A stretch of 24,281 bases of DNA from an uncultured Clostridia bacterium (GTDB lineage: Bacteria > Bacillota > Clostridia > TANB77 > CAG-508), in contig CAQRYF010000021.1 of NCBI GenBank assembly GCA_948875265.1, positions 1-24,281 on the forward strand, read 5' to 3'. The notes under the pieces are model-generated. The model made no database searches. It saw nothing but the letters and a program-made list of their open reading frames with translations, and was not told the DNA's origin. The translations under genes and the position numbers were made by a program. Shown piece by piece: positions 1 through 8,086 of the stretch; positions within the stretch are counted from its first letter, which is position 1; the number at the start of each line of letters is the position of its first letter.

Positions 1-1581
1 AACAACCTTAACTGTACAAGTTGCTTTGTCTTCATTTGCATTTATCACAAGCTGGTCACATACATTATCTAAGTTGTATAATGGTTCTTGCATATCTATC
101 TCAAATACTTTTGCATTTTCACTTATATTTGCTCTATTTCTAGTGTCTACCACTAATGTTAATTTTGTATATATTCCTTGCGGATAATCATTTTGTGGAT
201 AATCTTCTTGTGGATAGTCATATTCAAATTTTCTAGTTTGTCCATTTGCAATAAACTCTATAATCGGAAATTGTTCTGCATTTTCTATTTTTAATTGAGA
301 TACTCCTAATGCTGTCTTTGTGAATGTTTCTATATCTTGTACTTGTTGTGATATACTATCTACCGTTTGTTCTACTTTTGTTAATTTTTGTGAATTTTCT
401 GTATTTTGTTCAATAATATCTTGAATAAGTCCTTGATTTTTCTTTGCAAGTCTTTCTACTTTTAATGTCTTTTTTTCTTCTTTCGTTGTTACTTTATATT
501 CTGTGTTCGTAGTTTCAGGAATATTTGATTCCATTTCACCTTTTATTCCTGTGTTTATAGTAACACTTGCTCTCAAATAAATTGACTTATAACCATTTTC
601 CTCTCTATCTTTAACTATTATTACGTCGCAAGGTTCTAACCATAATAATCCTAAATTTGAGGCTTCAACTGCATAATATTCTAAACCACTTATTTGTTGT
701 AACATTTGATTAATTACTTGTTCTCTTTTGTTATCTACAAATTCATTTTCATCAAATCTTATTTCACATCTTCCATTTTCATTTATACTATTTAGATTTA
801 TAGCCTCAATATTATCTTCAACACTACCTCTTCCAAGAACTAAAGCATTAACAGGCCCAAACTTTTCTCCTATAATTAAGTTTGACAAAAAACTGGTGTC
901 TAAAGTCTGCACACTGTCTCCCTCTTTACAAAGATATAGTTTATTTTCTTTTATGAAAATAGTTGTTAATGTGGTTTGTGCTACTTTTTCTAAAACATCT
1001 CTATATGTTAATTCTTGTATAGTAAAAAAATCTTCCTCTACAATCAATTCCGAATTATAAAAGTCTGTAGAGTATAATTCCACTCCACAGACTTCTCCTA
1101 TTCTATTTACTAATCGTGACATTTTGCAAGGATATGTTAGTTGTAAATCGCTTTGTTTGAATGGTATCATAAAATTTAACATTTTGTCATACCCAGTTAC
1201 TACTAATTCTTTTTTGTTTTTGTCATCTTCTACATCTTTAATGTAATATTCTCCCATGTCAACATATTCAAATTTATTGTTCACTTGTATTCCATATTGA
1301 AAGTGGACATTTTTACCTTTTATTTCACTAGCATTTTTTACAGTAATTTCTACTTGTTGCATTATAGTTTTAAATAATTGTCCTTCAAAACTATATTTTA
1401 GTTCTTTTGCAATCACTTTTTTTCTTGCTTTTAATAGACTAACAGGCATTGCGTTGAACATATTTATAGGTAATAAATGAACTTCTTGTACTGTTAACTC
1501 TCCATCGTTAATAGTTAGCTTTAAATCTTGAGTTTTTATCTTCTTTGATAAGTTTATAAATTCATTACTTACTTTTTTCAT
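1..1581 (-). CDS. Tail-tip / tail-associated protein (Tal or endopeptidase-tail like), 3' end outside window
   Basis: The reading frame is open from the ATG at 1581 to the window edge (527 codons seen), so the C-terminal part is missing. It lies just after the tape measure and Dit-like genes, where siphophages encode the baseplate hub or tail-associated protein that contacts the host envelope. The N-terminal ~350 residues look like the phage tail hub/endopeptidase-tail fold (for example FQYGIQVNNKFEYVDMGEYY and GYDKMLNFMIPF), followed by a coiled-coil stretch (about residues 350-410) and a DYPQ-DYPQ-DYPQ triplet around residues 455-470. The start overlaps the upstream stop as ATGA, indicating translational coupling. 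No in-phase CGG occurs here. Function is assigned from order and general resemblance, not from catalytic residues. Confidence 0.75.
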   Translation of the reverse strand, partial: MKKVSNEFINLSKKIKTQDLKLTINDGELTVQEVHLLPINMFNAMPVSLLKARKKVIAKELKYSFEGQLFKTIMQQVEITVKNASEIKGKNVHFQYGIQVNNKFEYVDMGEYYIKDVEDDKNKKELVVTGYDKMLNFMIPFKQSDLQLTYPCKMSRLVNRIGEVCGVELYSTDFYNSELIVEEDFFTIQELTYRDVLEKVAQTTLTTIFIKENKLYLCKEGDSVQTLDTSFLSNLIIGEKFGPVNALVLGRGSVEDNIEAINLNSINENGRCEIRFDENEFVDNKREQVINQMLQQISGLEYYAVEASNLGLLWLEPCDVIIVKDREENGYKSIYLRASVTINTGIKGEMESNIPETTNTEYKVTTKEEKKTLKVERLAKKNQGLIQDIIEQNTENSQKLTKVEQTVDSISQQVQDIETFTKTALGVSQLKIENAEQFPIIEFIANGQTRKFEYDYPQEDYPQNDYPQGIYTKLTLVVDTRNRANISENAKVFEIDMQEPLYNLDNVCDQLVINANEDKATCTVKVV

Positions 1582-1979
1582 ACTCTTTGTGGCCTCCCAT
1601 CTATAGCTGTTAATACTACACTAAATTCATTCCAATATCCTCCACAAGGCAATGGACTAGATTTAATCGCTTGTCCATTATAAAAATCTTCTGCAAACAA
1701 ATCTCCTTGTTTATAATTACCCATATCTTTTTCTAAAGCAAATTGAACACCCTCTAAAAAAGGATGTTCAAGTAATTGTTTTATTAAATTAAATTCGCTA
1801 TCTGTTACTTTTCCAAATTTTACTTCTAATGTTGTAAAATAACCTATAAATGTACCACTATAGTGTCCATCCATAGCATTTCTTCCTGTTCCATCACCCC
1901 ATAGAGGCTCTGGTCCAGGAACTATTTCTATAATTCCTGGTACTTTAGTATTATTTACTATTAGCTTAGGTTCATACAT
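1578..1979 (-). CDS. Distal-tail (Dit)-like phage protein, 133 aa
   Basis: A 133-residue protein between tape measure and tail-tip genes, the slot of the Dit ring protein that joins the tail tube to the tip. It starts MYEPKLIVNNTKVPG and contains a GDGTGRNAMDGHYSGTFIG segment typical of a short phage tail family that I cannot name with certainty (possibly DUF6711). Longer starts exist up to 2003, but GGAGG lies 8 bases upstream of the ATG at 1979 and the previous gene's TGA is only one base away, so 1979 is preferred. The stop overlaps the next start (ATGA). It is shorter than classical two-domain Dit proteins, so it may be only the ring-forming domain. Confidence 0.6.
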   Translation of the reverse strand: MYEPKLIVNNTKVPGIIEIVPGPEPLWGDGTGRNAMDGHYSGTFIGYFTTLEVKFGKVTDSEFNLIKQLLEHPFLEGVQFALEKDMGNYKQGDLFAEDFYNGQAIKSSPLPCGGYWNEFSVVLTAIDGRPQRV

Positions 1980-1980
1980 A

Positions 1981-4963
1981 TCAATAGCCTCCATTCGTTG
2001 CAAATTTATTTTTGTTTTTTATTTTTTCCAATCTCTTATTTAACTCATAACCGTCTATGTATAGGTTAAATTCAAGGCTTAAATTAATTAAAATTTCAAT
2101 TATTCTTTCTAACAATTCTATTACTTTTGCATTATTTCCTAATCCCATTTCTTGATTTGCCTTCTTATACAACGACATTATTTTATCCTCTGGTGCTACA
2201 ACCTCGCCCTGATGTCTATTATCTCCTATCATTGCTAATTGTGGTGTATTTGCTTTTACATATCCACCTTGTGCTAATCTTGGTAAATTTAACGAAGGTA
2301 CATGTCCCACATAAACCCCTGGTATTTTATTTATCAAGTTAATACCACCATTAATTAAGTTTATGGCTCTGTTAATTGTTCTTTCAATTAATGAAATAAC
2401 ACCATTTATTCCACTTTTAACAGCGTTTGAAATTGCATTTCCTATACTAGTTCCAAGATTTGAAAACGTATTTCTGATTCCATTCCATATATTAGAAAAG
2501 AATGAGCCTATATTACTAAATACTCTAGTGATTCCGTTATAAGCCTGTTGAAATATATTAGAAAACCAACTTCCTACCCCTGAAAATATATTTTTTATTC
2601 CATTCCATATACTTGAAGCAAAATTTCTTATTCCATTCCATACACTTTCCCATACAGACTTTATAGTATTTAATCCTAACTGAATAACCCCTTTAACCGC
2701 TTCAATAGCACTGTTTAATATTCCTTTAATCGCTTCCCATACGGCTCCAAATAGTCCTTTTATAATTTCCCATATGCCATTGAAAATCTCCTTAATTCCA
2801 TTCCAAGCTTTGCTCCAATCTCCTGTAAATACTCCAACGATAAAATCTATAATTCCACTTAATGTATTCCAAAAACCTCCTAGGATATCGCCAATCTTTC
2901 CAAATACATTCATTATTGTATTACCTATTTCTTGTAATATTGGTTCTATTACTGGCACTACATTTTCTACAATCCAATTTACTATCGGAACTAACCATGT
3001 ATTCCATAATTCTGATATCCCATTAATTAATTTTCCTATAAATTCAAGAAAGCTATTAATCATTGGTTGGATGTGCTGTGTCCATAATTCATCAAATTTA
3101 ACTGCCCATTCATCTAGTATCGGCTTTATATTTTCATTCCATACGGTTAAAATAGTTTGCAAGATACTTGAAAATCCATTTTTTATATTTTCTATTGCCG
3201 GCTTTATATAAGTGTCATAGACTTCCCAAAATTTAGAAAATGTATCTTGTATTCCTTGTTTTATTGTTCCAAGCACACTTGAAATAGGTTCAAGTATTCC
3301 TTGCAAAGTTTGTTTGATTAAGTCTTTGTTTTCATTTATGGGCTCAGTAACCATATATAGAATATCATTCCCTATTTGCCATGCTATCTCAAGTACTCCA
3401 AAAAAACTATCAGTAAATATAGCCATTATATCTGCTGTTATTTGTTTTGCTGTATCTCCTCTAAATACACTAAATATATCAGCAACCGTTACCGCAAACT
3501 TTCCTCGTATTTCTGCACCCTTGCTTGATAAGTCAAATAATCTAACTATATGATTTTTTAAATCTTCTTTGTTTTGTTCTAAAAATAAAGAAAATCCACC
3601 TAATAAATTGTCTGCTATTGTTATTCCTATACTTGCTATACTACCTACTACTCTTCCTAAATTTAAAGCTACTGTATTAGCCCAGTTATTAGCAGAATTT
3701 AATACTTCTGGTGCTGTAAATATATCTATTAGGTTGCTTTTTATTCTGCTTAATGAATTTGTTATGCTCGAAAAGTCAAAATCTCCAAATCCTTCTTGAA
3801 ATCCTTGTTTAAAAATACCTGCTAATTCTTTAGCTTTACCAATAAAAGCATCCATTTGGGTGTTTGCTTGTTGCATTAATGAATTTGTAGAATCTCCTAT
3901 ATCTAATCCTTCAAATCCTCCTGCACCTCCGCTACTTCCTGAATCATTATCCTCATCATTACTCTTTAATATTTGAGCAGTATCAAAAGATGCTAAACTT
4001 TTTAAATCTTTTGCACTCTTTTTAGCACTTTCCCCAATTCCTCCTACTGCGTTACTTGCATTTGAAGCATCTGTTGCTAAATTTGAAACTGTGCTTGAAC
4101 CATTATCTCCACCAGCATTTCCAAATATCATTTCTGTAAAAGATTTAAAAGCATTTGCTAATACTTGTAATTTGGATAGAACCCAGTTTATTCCTTTTAC
4201 AATTGGTGTAAAAATATTAATAAATCCTTGTCCTAAAGTCGCTTTTAGCTCACTAAATCTTAAGCTTAATACTCTAGTTTGATTTGCCCAACTATCACTA
4301 GTTCTAGCAAAATCTCCTTGAGCAAGACTTAATTTATCCATTACAAATTTATATCTTAACGCAACTTTTTCTTGTTCTGACATTTTAGCAGTTGTTTTGC
4401 CATATCCATTAGCTAGAGCATATTGATCTAGAGCATTTTGCGTCATTACAACACCGTAAGTCCTTAAGTGTTTCTGTTTCACCTGTAAATACAGATTTTA
4501 ATTTAGTATAAGCTTCATCACTTGATAAATTATAGAATGATGCAACATCTCCTGTTAAACCGGTTAGTGTTTCAGACATTGCTAAAGCCTCTTTGTTACT
4601 AAAGTTAAATGCTTTAGCCATAGCTCCAAATGTCCCTACATATTTTTTAGTGACTGTTTGCCCTAATCCAAATTGAGTAATTGCATTTTCAGCAAATTTA
4701 TTTACTTCTGTATTTAGATTTCCAAATGTAACATCTACAACATTTTGAACTTCTGCTAAATCTGAACCTAAATTTAAACATTCTTTCCCAAAATTAACAA
4801 TTGCTTTTACAGAAAAAGCAGCTAAAGCTAATTTTCCAATATTCTTTAATAAATTTTCTATTCCAGAACTTTTTATTGTGTTAGTTGTACTTTTTAGTCC
4901 TTTATTAAATGGATTTGAATTTAATAATAGCTCAAAATCAATCGCTCCTACATTTGTGCTCAT
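1981..4963 (-). CDS. Tail tape measure protein, 993 aa after a +1 shift at CGG
   Basis: The tape measure sets tail length and threads through the tail tube. The N-terminal part (residues 1-169) and the rest lie in two frames. They join if the C at 4456 is skipped: TTA C GGT becomes Leu-Gly, recreating the highly conserved TMP motif ETETLKDLGVVMTQNAL. The length fits exactly (2983 nt minus 1 = 994 codons). Residues ~430-720 are rich in Trp and long amphipathic repeats (WNGI, FSNIWNGIRN), and the C-terminus has a Gly-rich hydrophobic stretch. GGGAGGAG precedes the ATG at 4963. Read in frame 0, translation would add 15 wrong residues and stop at 4409, giving a useless 184-residue fragment. The GTG at 4482 that opens the second frame has no convincing ribosome binding site and would lose the conserved N-terminus. 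Confidence 0.9.
4454..4456 (-). other. In-phase CGG, +1 frameshift site (tape measure)
   Basis: Context TTA-CGG-TGT. Skipping the C gives GGT (Gly170) and restores the conserved LKDLGVVM motif. Codon 170 in a 994-codon frame. Confidence 0.85.
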
Positions 4964-5010
4964 ATACCTACTCCTCCCTTCTTTCTAAGGTAAAAGCAGG
5001 TATTGGCTAA

Positions 5011-5163
5011 CTACTCACCAATAATGGTCGTGTTGCTCACTCTGTCTTTTTTATCTATATCAATTGTTATTGTTTTCTTACATCGTATACATTTTATTTC
5101 GCCCTTACATTGTTCAACTCTAATTAGGAGTTGATTACAATTAGGGCATCTTACTTCTATCAT
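5011..5163 (-). CDS. Com-like zinc-ribbon protein, 50 aa
   Basis: A 50-residue protein with two Cys pairs: C6-x2-C9 (CPNC) and C25-x2-C28 (CIRC), spaced like Mu Com and the Com-like zinc ribbons found in many prophages (pattern RCPNCNQLL, then GEIKCIRCKK). Mu Com binds mom mRNA and activates its translation; whether this homologue binds RNA is unknown. It starts at the ATGA overlap with the Gp15-like gene and sits just upstream of the tape measure gene, so it is made with the tail proteins. The conserved first 35 residues are followed by a short acidic/basic tail. Confident as a zinc ribbon, moderately confident as Com family. Confidence 0.72.
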   Translation of the reverse strand: MIEVRCPNCNQLLIRVEQCKGEIKCIRCKKTITIDIDKKDRVSNTTIIGE

Positions 5164-5538
5164 TTGTTATCACCAGCCATTTCTTTAAAAGCTTTTTGCA
5201 TTTCGGCAATAACTTTTTTATAATCTTCCTTACTTATTTTCTTTGCTAATTTATTTCTATATTTCCATCTTATATCTTTTTGCTCTTGTGTGAAGTTTTT
5301 AAGAACTTCATCATCATCTTCACTACGGATTTGAACAATATTTCCGTAGTGGTGTATCTGGCATTAATCCAGATATTAAATTACACAATTCTGCATAATT
5401 CATAGTATCTATTTCTTTTCTTATTCTTAATCCATATTGTTTTGCAAGACTTGCCTCAATCAATGGCCAATCTTCTTCTATGTCATACCATAACTCTGTA
5501 TCATTACTTGTTTTGAAATCGTTTCTCCATTTCCTCAT
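5160..5538 (-). CDS. Gp15-like tail assembly chaperone (G-T type), +1 shift at CGG
   Basis: The sequence YDIEEDWPLIEASLAKQYG then NLISGLMPDTPLG and NFTQEQKDIRWKYRNKLAKK matches the Gp15-like phage family encoded before tape measures. Frame 0 hits CTA-CGG-AAA at 5346 and stops 7 codons later (71 aa). Skipping the C gives CTA GGA AAT ATT GTT, that is the family motif TPLGNIVQIR, and runs to a TGA at 5160 that overlaps the next ATG. From ATG 5538 the product is 125 aa. The gene overlaps the preceding chaperone by 35 bases in the +1 frame and has no clear ribosome binding site, so it may instead be reached by a +1 shift from that gene. Tail assembly chaperones are classically made as a G and a G-T form. 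Confidence 0.8.
5344..5346 (-). other. In-phase CGG, +1 frameshift site (Gp15-like chaperone)
   Basis: Context CTA-CGG-AAA. Skipping C5346 gives GGA (Gly65 counted from ATG 5538) and restores TPLGNIVQIR. Confidence 0.83.
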
Positions 5539-5812
5539 AAGAAACTTCGTTTACTTGTGCCATAATAGCAATTATGACTGTTTTTAATCCATTTACTGTT
5601 AATTTCATTGCTCTAATATCTTTTTCTGCTTTTGCACCTATTAATAATTTTATAGCCATAAATAAGCCTTCCAAACTATCATCTTTTTTAAATATATCTT
5701 GTGCTTTTAACATTGTTTCAGCACTACAATCTACTTCATATGTTTTTCCTTCTGCTATTGTTATTTCTTGTTTTTCGTGTCCTAATTTTGAACTAATATC
5801 TAAATTTGCCAT
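5504..5812 (-). CDS. Tail assembly chaperone (G protein), 102 aa
   Basis: A 102-residue cytoplasmic protein after the tail tube gene and before the Gp15-like frame, the place of tail assembly chaperones that bind the tape measure and recruit tube subunits. It reads MANLDISSKLGHEKQEITIA with a predicted helical core (residues 35-70). AGGAGG lies upstream of ATG 5812. The TAA at 5504 is inside the next frame. The sequence CGA-TTT-CAA near its end (5516-5518) allows tRNA-Phe to slip from UUU to UUC, the same kind of +1 site as influenza PA-X. A shift there would give a 216-residue G-T fusion once the downstream CGG is also passed. Family membership is from position and size; similarity is moderate. 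Confidence 0.75.
   Translation of the reverse strand: MANLDISSKLGHEKQEITIAEGKTYEVDCSAETMLKAQDIFKKDDSLEGLFMAIKLLIGAKAEKDIRAMKLTVNGLKTVIIAIMAQVNEVSYEEMEKRFQNK
5512..5518 (-). promoter_or_regulatory. Candidate +1 slip site CGA-UUU-C for G to G-T chaperone switch
   Basis: UUU can re-pair as UUC after a +1 move, and the new frame continues directly into the Gp15-like sequence (KTSNDTELWYDIEEDW). The +1 frame opens only after a TAA about 12 bases before ATG 5538, so the shift must fall in this overlap. The alternative is independent initiation at ATG 5538. Confidence 0.35.
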
Positions 5813-5837
5813 TTAAATTTCCTCCTAAATATATTTT

Positions 5838-5857
5838 GGAGAGTATTTAAACTCTCC
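5838..5857 (-). other. Hairpin at the stop codon of the tail tube gene
   Basis: Perfect 6-bp stem GGAGAG/CTCTCC with an 8-base loop starts at the TAG of the tube gene. No T-run follows on the minus strand, so this looks more like an mRNA 3' stabiliser or processing hairpin for an abundant structural gene than a terminator. Confidence 0.5.
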
Positions 5858-6315
5858 TATTTACTTACACTTTTTGCTTGAACTGTTGCTTCCGTGTATG
5901 TTGGTTTTCCGTTTGACATCATATCAAATTCAAGCGGTATAACTTCTGTTGATTTGCCAGCTCCCCAGTTAGTAACATTAATTACTGCATCTTCAAACAA
6001 TAATGTTGCTCCATCTGGGAAAGTCCATTGTAAACATCCTTCTGCATCTCTACCATTCTTCAAAGCTTTACTTGCTATATAATCATTTCCTATATCTCCA
6101 AAGTTTCTTTTACCAGAAATAGAGATTGTAACAGATTTAGATGTCATTAATCTTCTAACCCATCCTTTTTGATCTAGTGGATTCCACTCTTCAACTCCAT
6201 TATCTAATTTTACAGAGAAACTTTCCATATCAGCTATTTCAGTCAATGTTTCTTTACTTGCACCTACTTGGAATTGATTTTCATATACTGGATATACTCC
6301 TGTTTTTGTTGACAT
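5857..6315 (-). CDS. Major tail tube protein, 152 aa
   Basis: The protein reads MSTKTGVYPVYENQFQVGAS and is rich in beta-strand-like alternation, with an internal ISGKRNFGDIGNDYIAS segment and a WTFPDGATLLFEDAVINVT segment typical of Firmicute phage tail tube subunits. It polymerises around the tape measure. Its ATG shares one base with the preceding stop (TAATG), and AAGGGTGAG lies upstream. The neighbours (tail terminator before, assembly chaperone after) fit the standard siphovirus order. A hairpin follows the stop. No unusual residues. Confidence 0.85.
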   Translation of the reverse strand: MSTKTGVYPVYENQFQVGASKETLTEIADMESFSVKLDNGVEEWNPLDQKGWVRRLMTSKSVTISISGKRNFGDIGNDYIASKALKNGRDAEGCLQWTFPDGATLLFEDAVINVTNWGAGKSTEVIPLEFDMMSNGKPTYTEATVQAKSVSK

Positions 6316-6719
6316 TATTTCTCACCCTTTCTATATAATAAATTTAATTCTATTGAAAACTTATAAACGTTGTTTTCATCTGCTCCCAAATCAATTGGGC
6401 CATTGTATAAACACTCAATTGAGCAATTATAATCATCAATAAAAAAAGAACTACAATCTAGCAGTTCATATATTTTGTTCGCCTCTGTTTCGGCTTTATT
6501 GTAATTTTTAGTCCATCTTAATAGTAATGTAATTGGTAATATTCTATAACTTTTTAAATTCTTATATTTTGAGCTATCTTCCAATTGTCTACGATTAGCA
6601 TATACAGCAATAGCTTTTTCTTGATTCTCGTCCATTTGTCCTATATTCCATTTTGGACATTCTGTAATAATAGTTTTTAAATAATCTTTTATTTTTACTG
6701 CACTTATTCTTTTTATCAT
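6315..6719 (-). CDS. Tail terminator-like protein (Minor_capsid_3 type), 134 aa
   Basis: A 134-residue protein just before the tail tube gene, the place of the tail terminator that caps the tube. The pattern RILPITLLLRWTKNYNKAE followed by a C-terminal FSIELNLLYRKGEK strand resembles the small phage family annotated as minor capsid protein 3, several of which adopt the tail-terminator fold. It overlaps the preceding gene by four bases (ATGA) and the tube gene by one base, so translation is coupled on both sides. Assignment from order and family resemblance; no catalytic activity expected. Confidence 0.7.
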   Translation of the reverse strand: MIKRISAVKIKDYLKTIITECPKWNIGQMDENQEKAIAVYANRRQLEDSSKYKNLKSYRILPITLLLRWTKNYNKAETEANKIYELLDCSSFFIDDYNCSIECLYNGPIDLGADENNVYKFSIELNLLYRKGEK

Positions 6720-7081
6720 TGTACTGTTCTCCTTTTTAACATTTGCTTAAAATATTTTATTGGTAAATCCTTTTTATTTCCAACAATATAATCATCAAAA
6801 TAATATTGTTTTGCATTGGGATTTTTACCTTGTTTTACATGTATTTCGGGGTCAAAATATATCTTTCTTGAATAAACAGTATCTACCACAATTTTAGTAA
6901 CACCTTTGATTGCTTTTTTGTCATCAACAAAAGTACTATCATTCTGCATTATACCAGTATCAAACGGCATTGTTTGACTTTGAATTAAATCAGTTTTTAT
7001 CGCTTCTGCTGTATCTATTAAAGCTAATCTTGCATTTTTATTAATCATATTAATATTTTTTGTATTAAAAGTTATTTTCAT
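6716..7081 (-). CDS. Minor capsid / tail completion protein (Minor_capsid_2 type), 121 aa
   Basis: The sequence QTMPFDTGIMQNDSTFVDD and YSRKIYFDPEIH with a later GKNPNAKQYYFDDYI is a clear match to the small connector family often called minor capsid protein 2, in the slot of HK97-gp10-like completion proteins that join head and tail. The start ATG 7081 follows the previous stop by one base. It has a predicted N-terminal helix (residues 12-38) and a beta-rich remainder. It acts in virion assembly. Confidence 0.75.
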   Translation of the reverse strand: MKITFNTKNINMINKNARLALIDTAEAIKTDLIQSQTMPFDTGIMQNDSTFVDDKKAIKGVTKIVVDTVYSRKIYFDPEIHVKQGKNPNAKQYYFDDYIVGNKKDLPIKYFKQMLKRRTVQ

Positions 7082-7082
7082 C

Positions 7083-7430
7083 TTACATCAACTCCAAGCT
7101 AGTATGATGAACTGTGCCATCTGGATTACGAGGTCTACTTGCTTGATAAATTTCATATTTACTCTCATTTATTGTTATTTCTCCACCACTTATCTTTTTA
7201 ATATTCGGTGCTATATCTCCTAATAACATTACTTTTCCTATTAATTCAACCTTTTTTCCGTCTGGACTAATTATAATTTTAGTTTTTTCAACAAATCTAC
7301 ATTTTTGTTTTTTTAAATTTAAAGAAGTTACAGGCTCGCCCTCTTCTGACAAGCCCTCTTGATATATAACAACATCACATTCATTGTTTAATAATCTTTT
7401 CAAATGATTAGGATTTAACTTCTTAATCAT
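7083..7430 (-). CDS. Head closure / head-tail joining protein (Minor_capsid_1 type), 115 aa
   Basis: A small beta-rich protein between the adaptor gene and the completion gene, the usual place of the head closure ring. It reads MIKKLNPNHLKRLLNNECDV and ends with YEIYQASRPRNPDGTVHHTS, a pattern typical of these proteins (minor capsid protein 1 type). It overlaps the adaptor gene by four bases (ATGA). The fold cannot be verified from sequence alone, but length and order agree with the family. Confidence 0.7.
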   Translation of the reverse strand: MIKKLNPNHLKRLLNNECDVVIYQEGLSEEGEPVTSLNLKKQKCRFVEKTKIIISPDGKKVELIGKVMLLGDIAPNIKKISGGEITINESKYEIYQASRPRNPDGTVHHTSLELM

Positions 7431-7801
7431 ATTATTCTACTTGTTAATCCTGTTCTTTTTAAGTAAAAGAAAGCTAACTTTGACATTTTTAGTTTATCAT
7501 TTATTTCATTTGCTTCTTTAGTGTTGACTGTTAAATCTCCACCAATAGAATAACTTGATAAATCTTCGTTATCATAAGTACCTTCTTCTTTTATATGTTC
7601 TGCTTGAATACAAGTAGCCTTAATTATTAAATCTCTTTGTTGTAATGTTAAATTTTCAAAACCTCTTTTTTCAATTCTAGTTAATGTAGCTTTGTTTATA
7701 TCTATCGAAGCTAATTCTAAATACTTTTCTATTTCATCGTCTTCAATTACTTCAGAACCATATTTAAAATAATCAGTTATTGTTGCATAAACTGTTATCA
7801 T
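7427..7801 (-). CDS. Head-tail adaptor (gp6-like connector), 124 aa
   Basis: A mostly helical protein right after the capsid genes, where phages encode the connector ring under the portal (HK97 gp6 / SPP1 gp15 type). The pattern YLELASIDINKATLTRIEKR then LIIKATCIQAEHIKEEGTYD is characteristic. A GTG at 7810 is in frame, but AGAGGT sits about 7 bases upstream of ATG 7801, so that start is chosen. It overlaps the head closure gene by four bases. Confidence 0.73.
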   Translation of the reverse strand: MITVYATITDYFKYGSEVIEDDEIEKYLELASIDINKATLTRIEKRGFENLTLQQRDLIIKATCIQAEHIKEEGTYDNEDLSSYSIGGDLTVNTKEANEINDKLKMSKLAFFYLKRTGLTSRII

Positions 7802-7813
7802 TTGCAACACCTC

Positions 7814-8077
7814 TTATTTCAATTTCTTTTCTAATTCAGTTATCTTTTTTGTTAATTCTTCATTAGCTTTTGCTAACTCTTCTTTTTCTTTTTCAACGTC
7901 AGTTATCTTTTTTGTTAATTCTTCATTAGCTTTTGCTAATTTAGTTATTTCTTTTTGTAAATCTTTAGAAGCTACTTTTTTAGTAGCTCCTACTTTATTA
8001 TATCCTCTAGCTTCGTATTGAGATAAATCCTCTTCTTTTATTGATAATATTACATTATCTTTTTCTATTTTTATCAT
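7814..8077 (-). CDS. Coiled-coil small capsid-associated protein, 87 aa
   Basis: The N-terminal ~30 residues (MIKIEKDNVILSIKEEDLSQ then YEARGYNKVG) resemble the short domain found in phage genes after the capsid gene. Residues 40-87 form a charged coiled coil with a 21-residue unit (LAKANEELTKKIT) present twice. The unit is also seen in DNA as two identical 41-bp copies 63 bp apart, so the coil recently grew by duplication. GACCTCC-type ribosome binding site (AGGAGGTC) precedes the ATG. Possibly a head decoration or head-fibre anchor; function not known. Confidence 0.6.
   Translation of the reverse strand: MIKIEKDNVILSIKEEDLSQYEARGYNKVGATKKVASKDLQKEITKLAKANEELTKKITDVEKEKEELAKANEELTKKITELEKKLK
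7836..7939 (-). repeat. Two identical 41-bp direct repeats 63 bp apart
   Basis: Copies at 7836-7876 and 7899-7939 encode the repeated coiled-coil unit of the small capsid-associated protein. The 63-bp period keeps frame. Confidence 0.85.
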
Positions 8078-8086
8078 ATTGACCTC

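Noticed and set aside
4409..4482. Two separate tape measure genes, the second starting at GTG 4482
   Set aside because: The split is inside one conserved motif and no ribosome binding site precedes the GTG.
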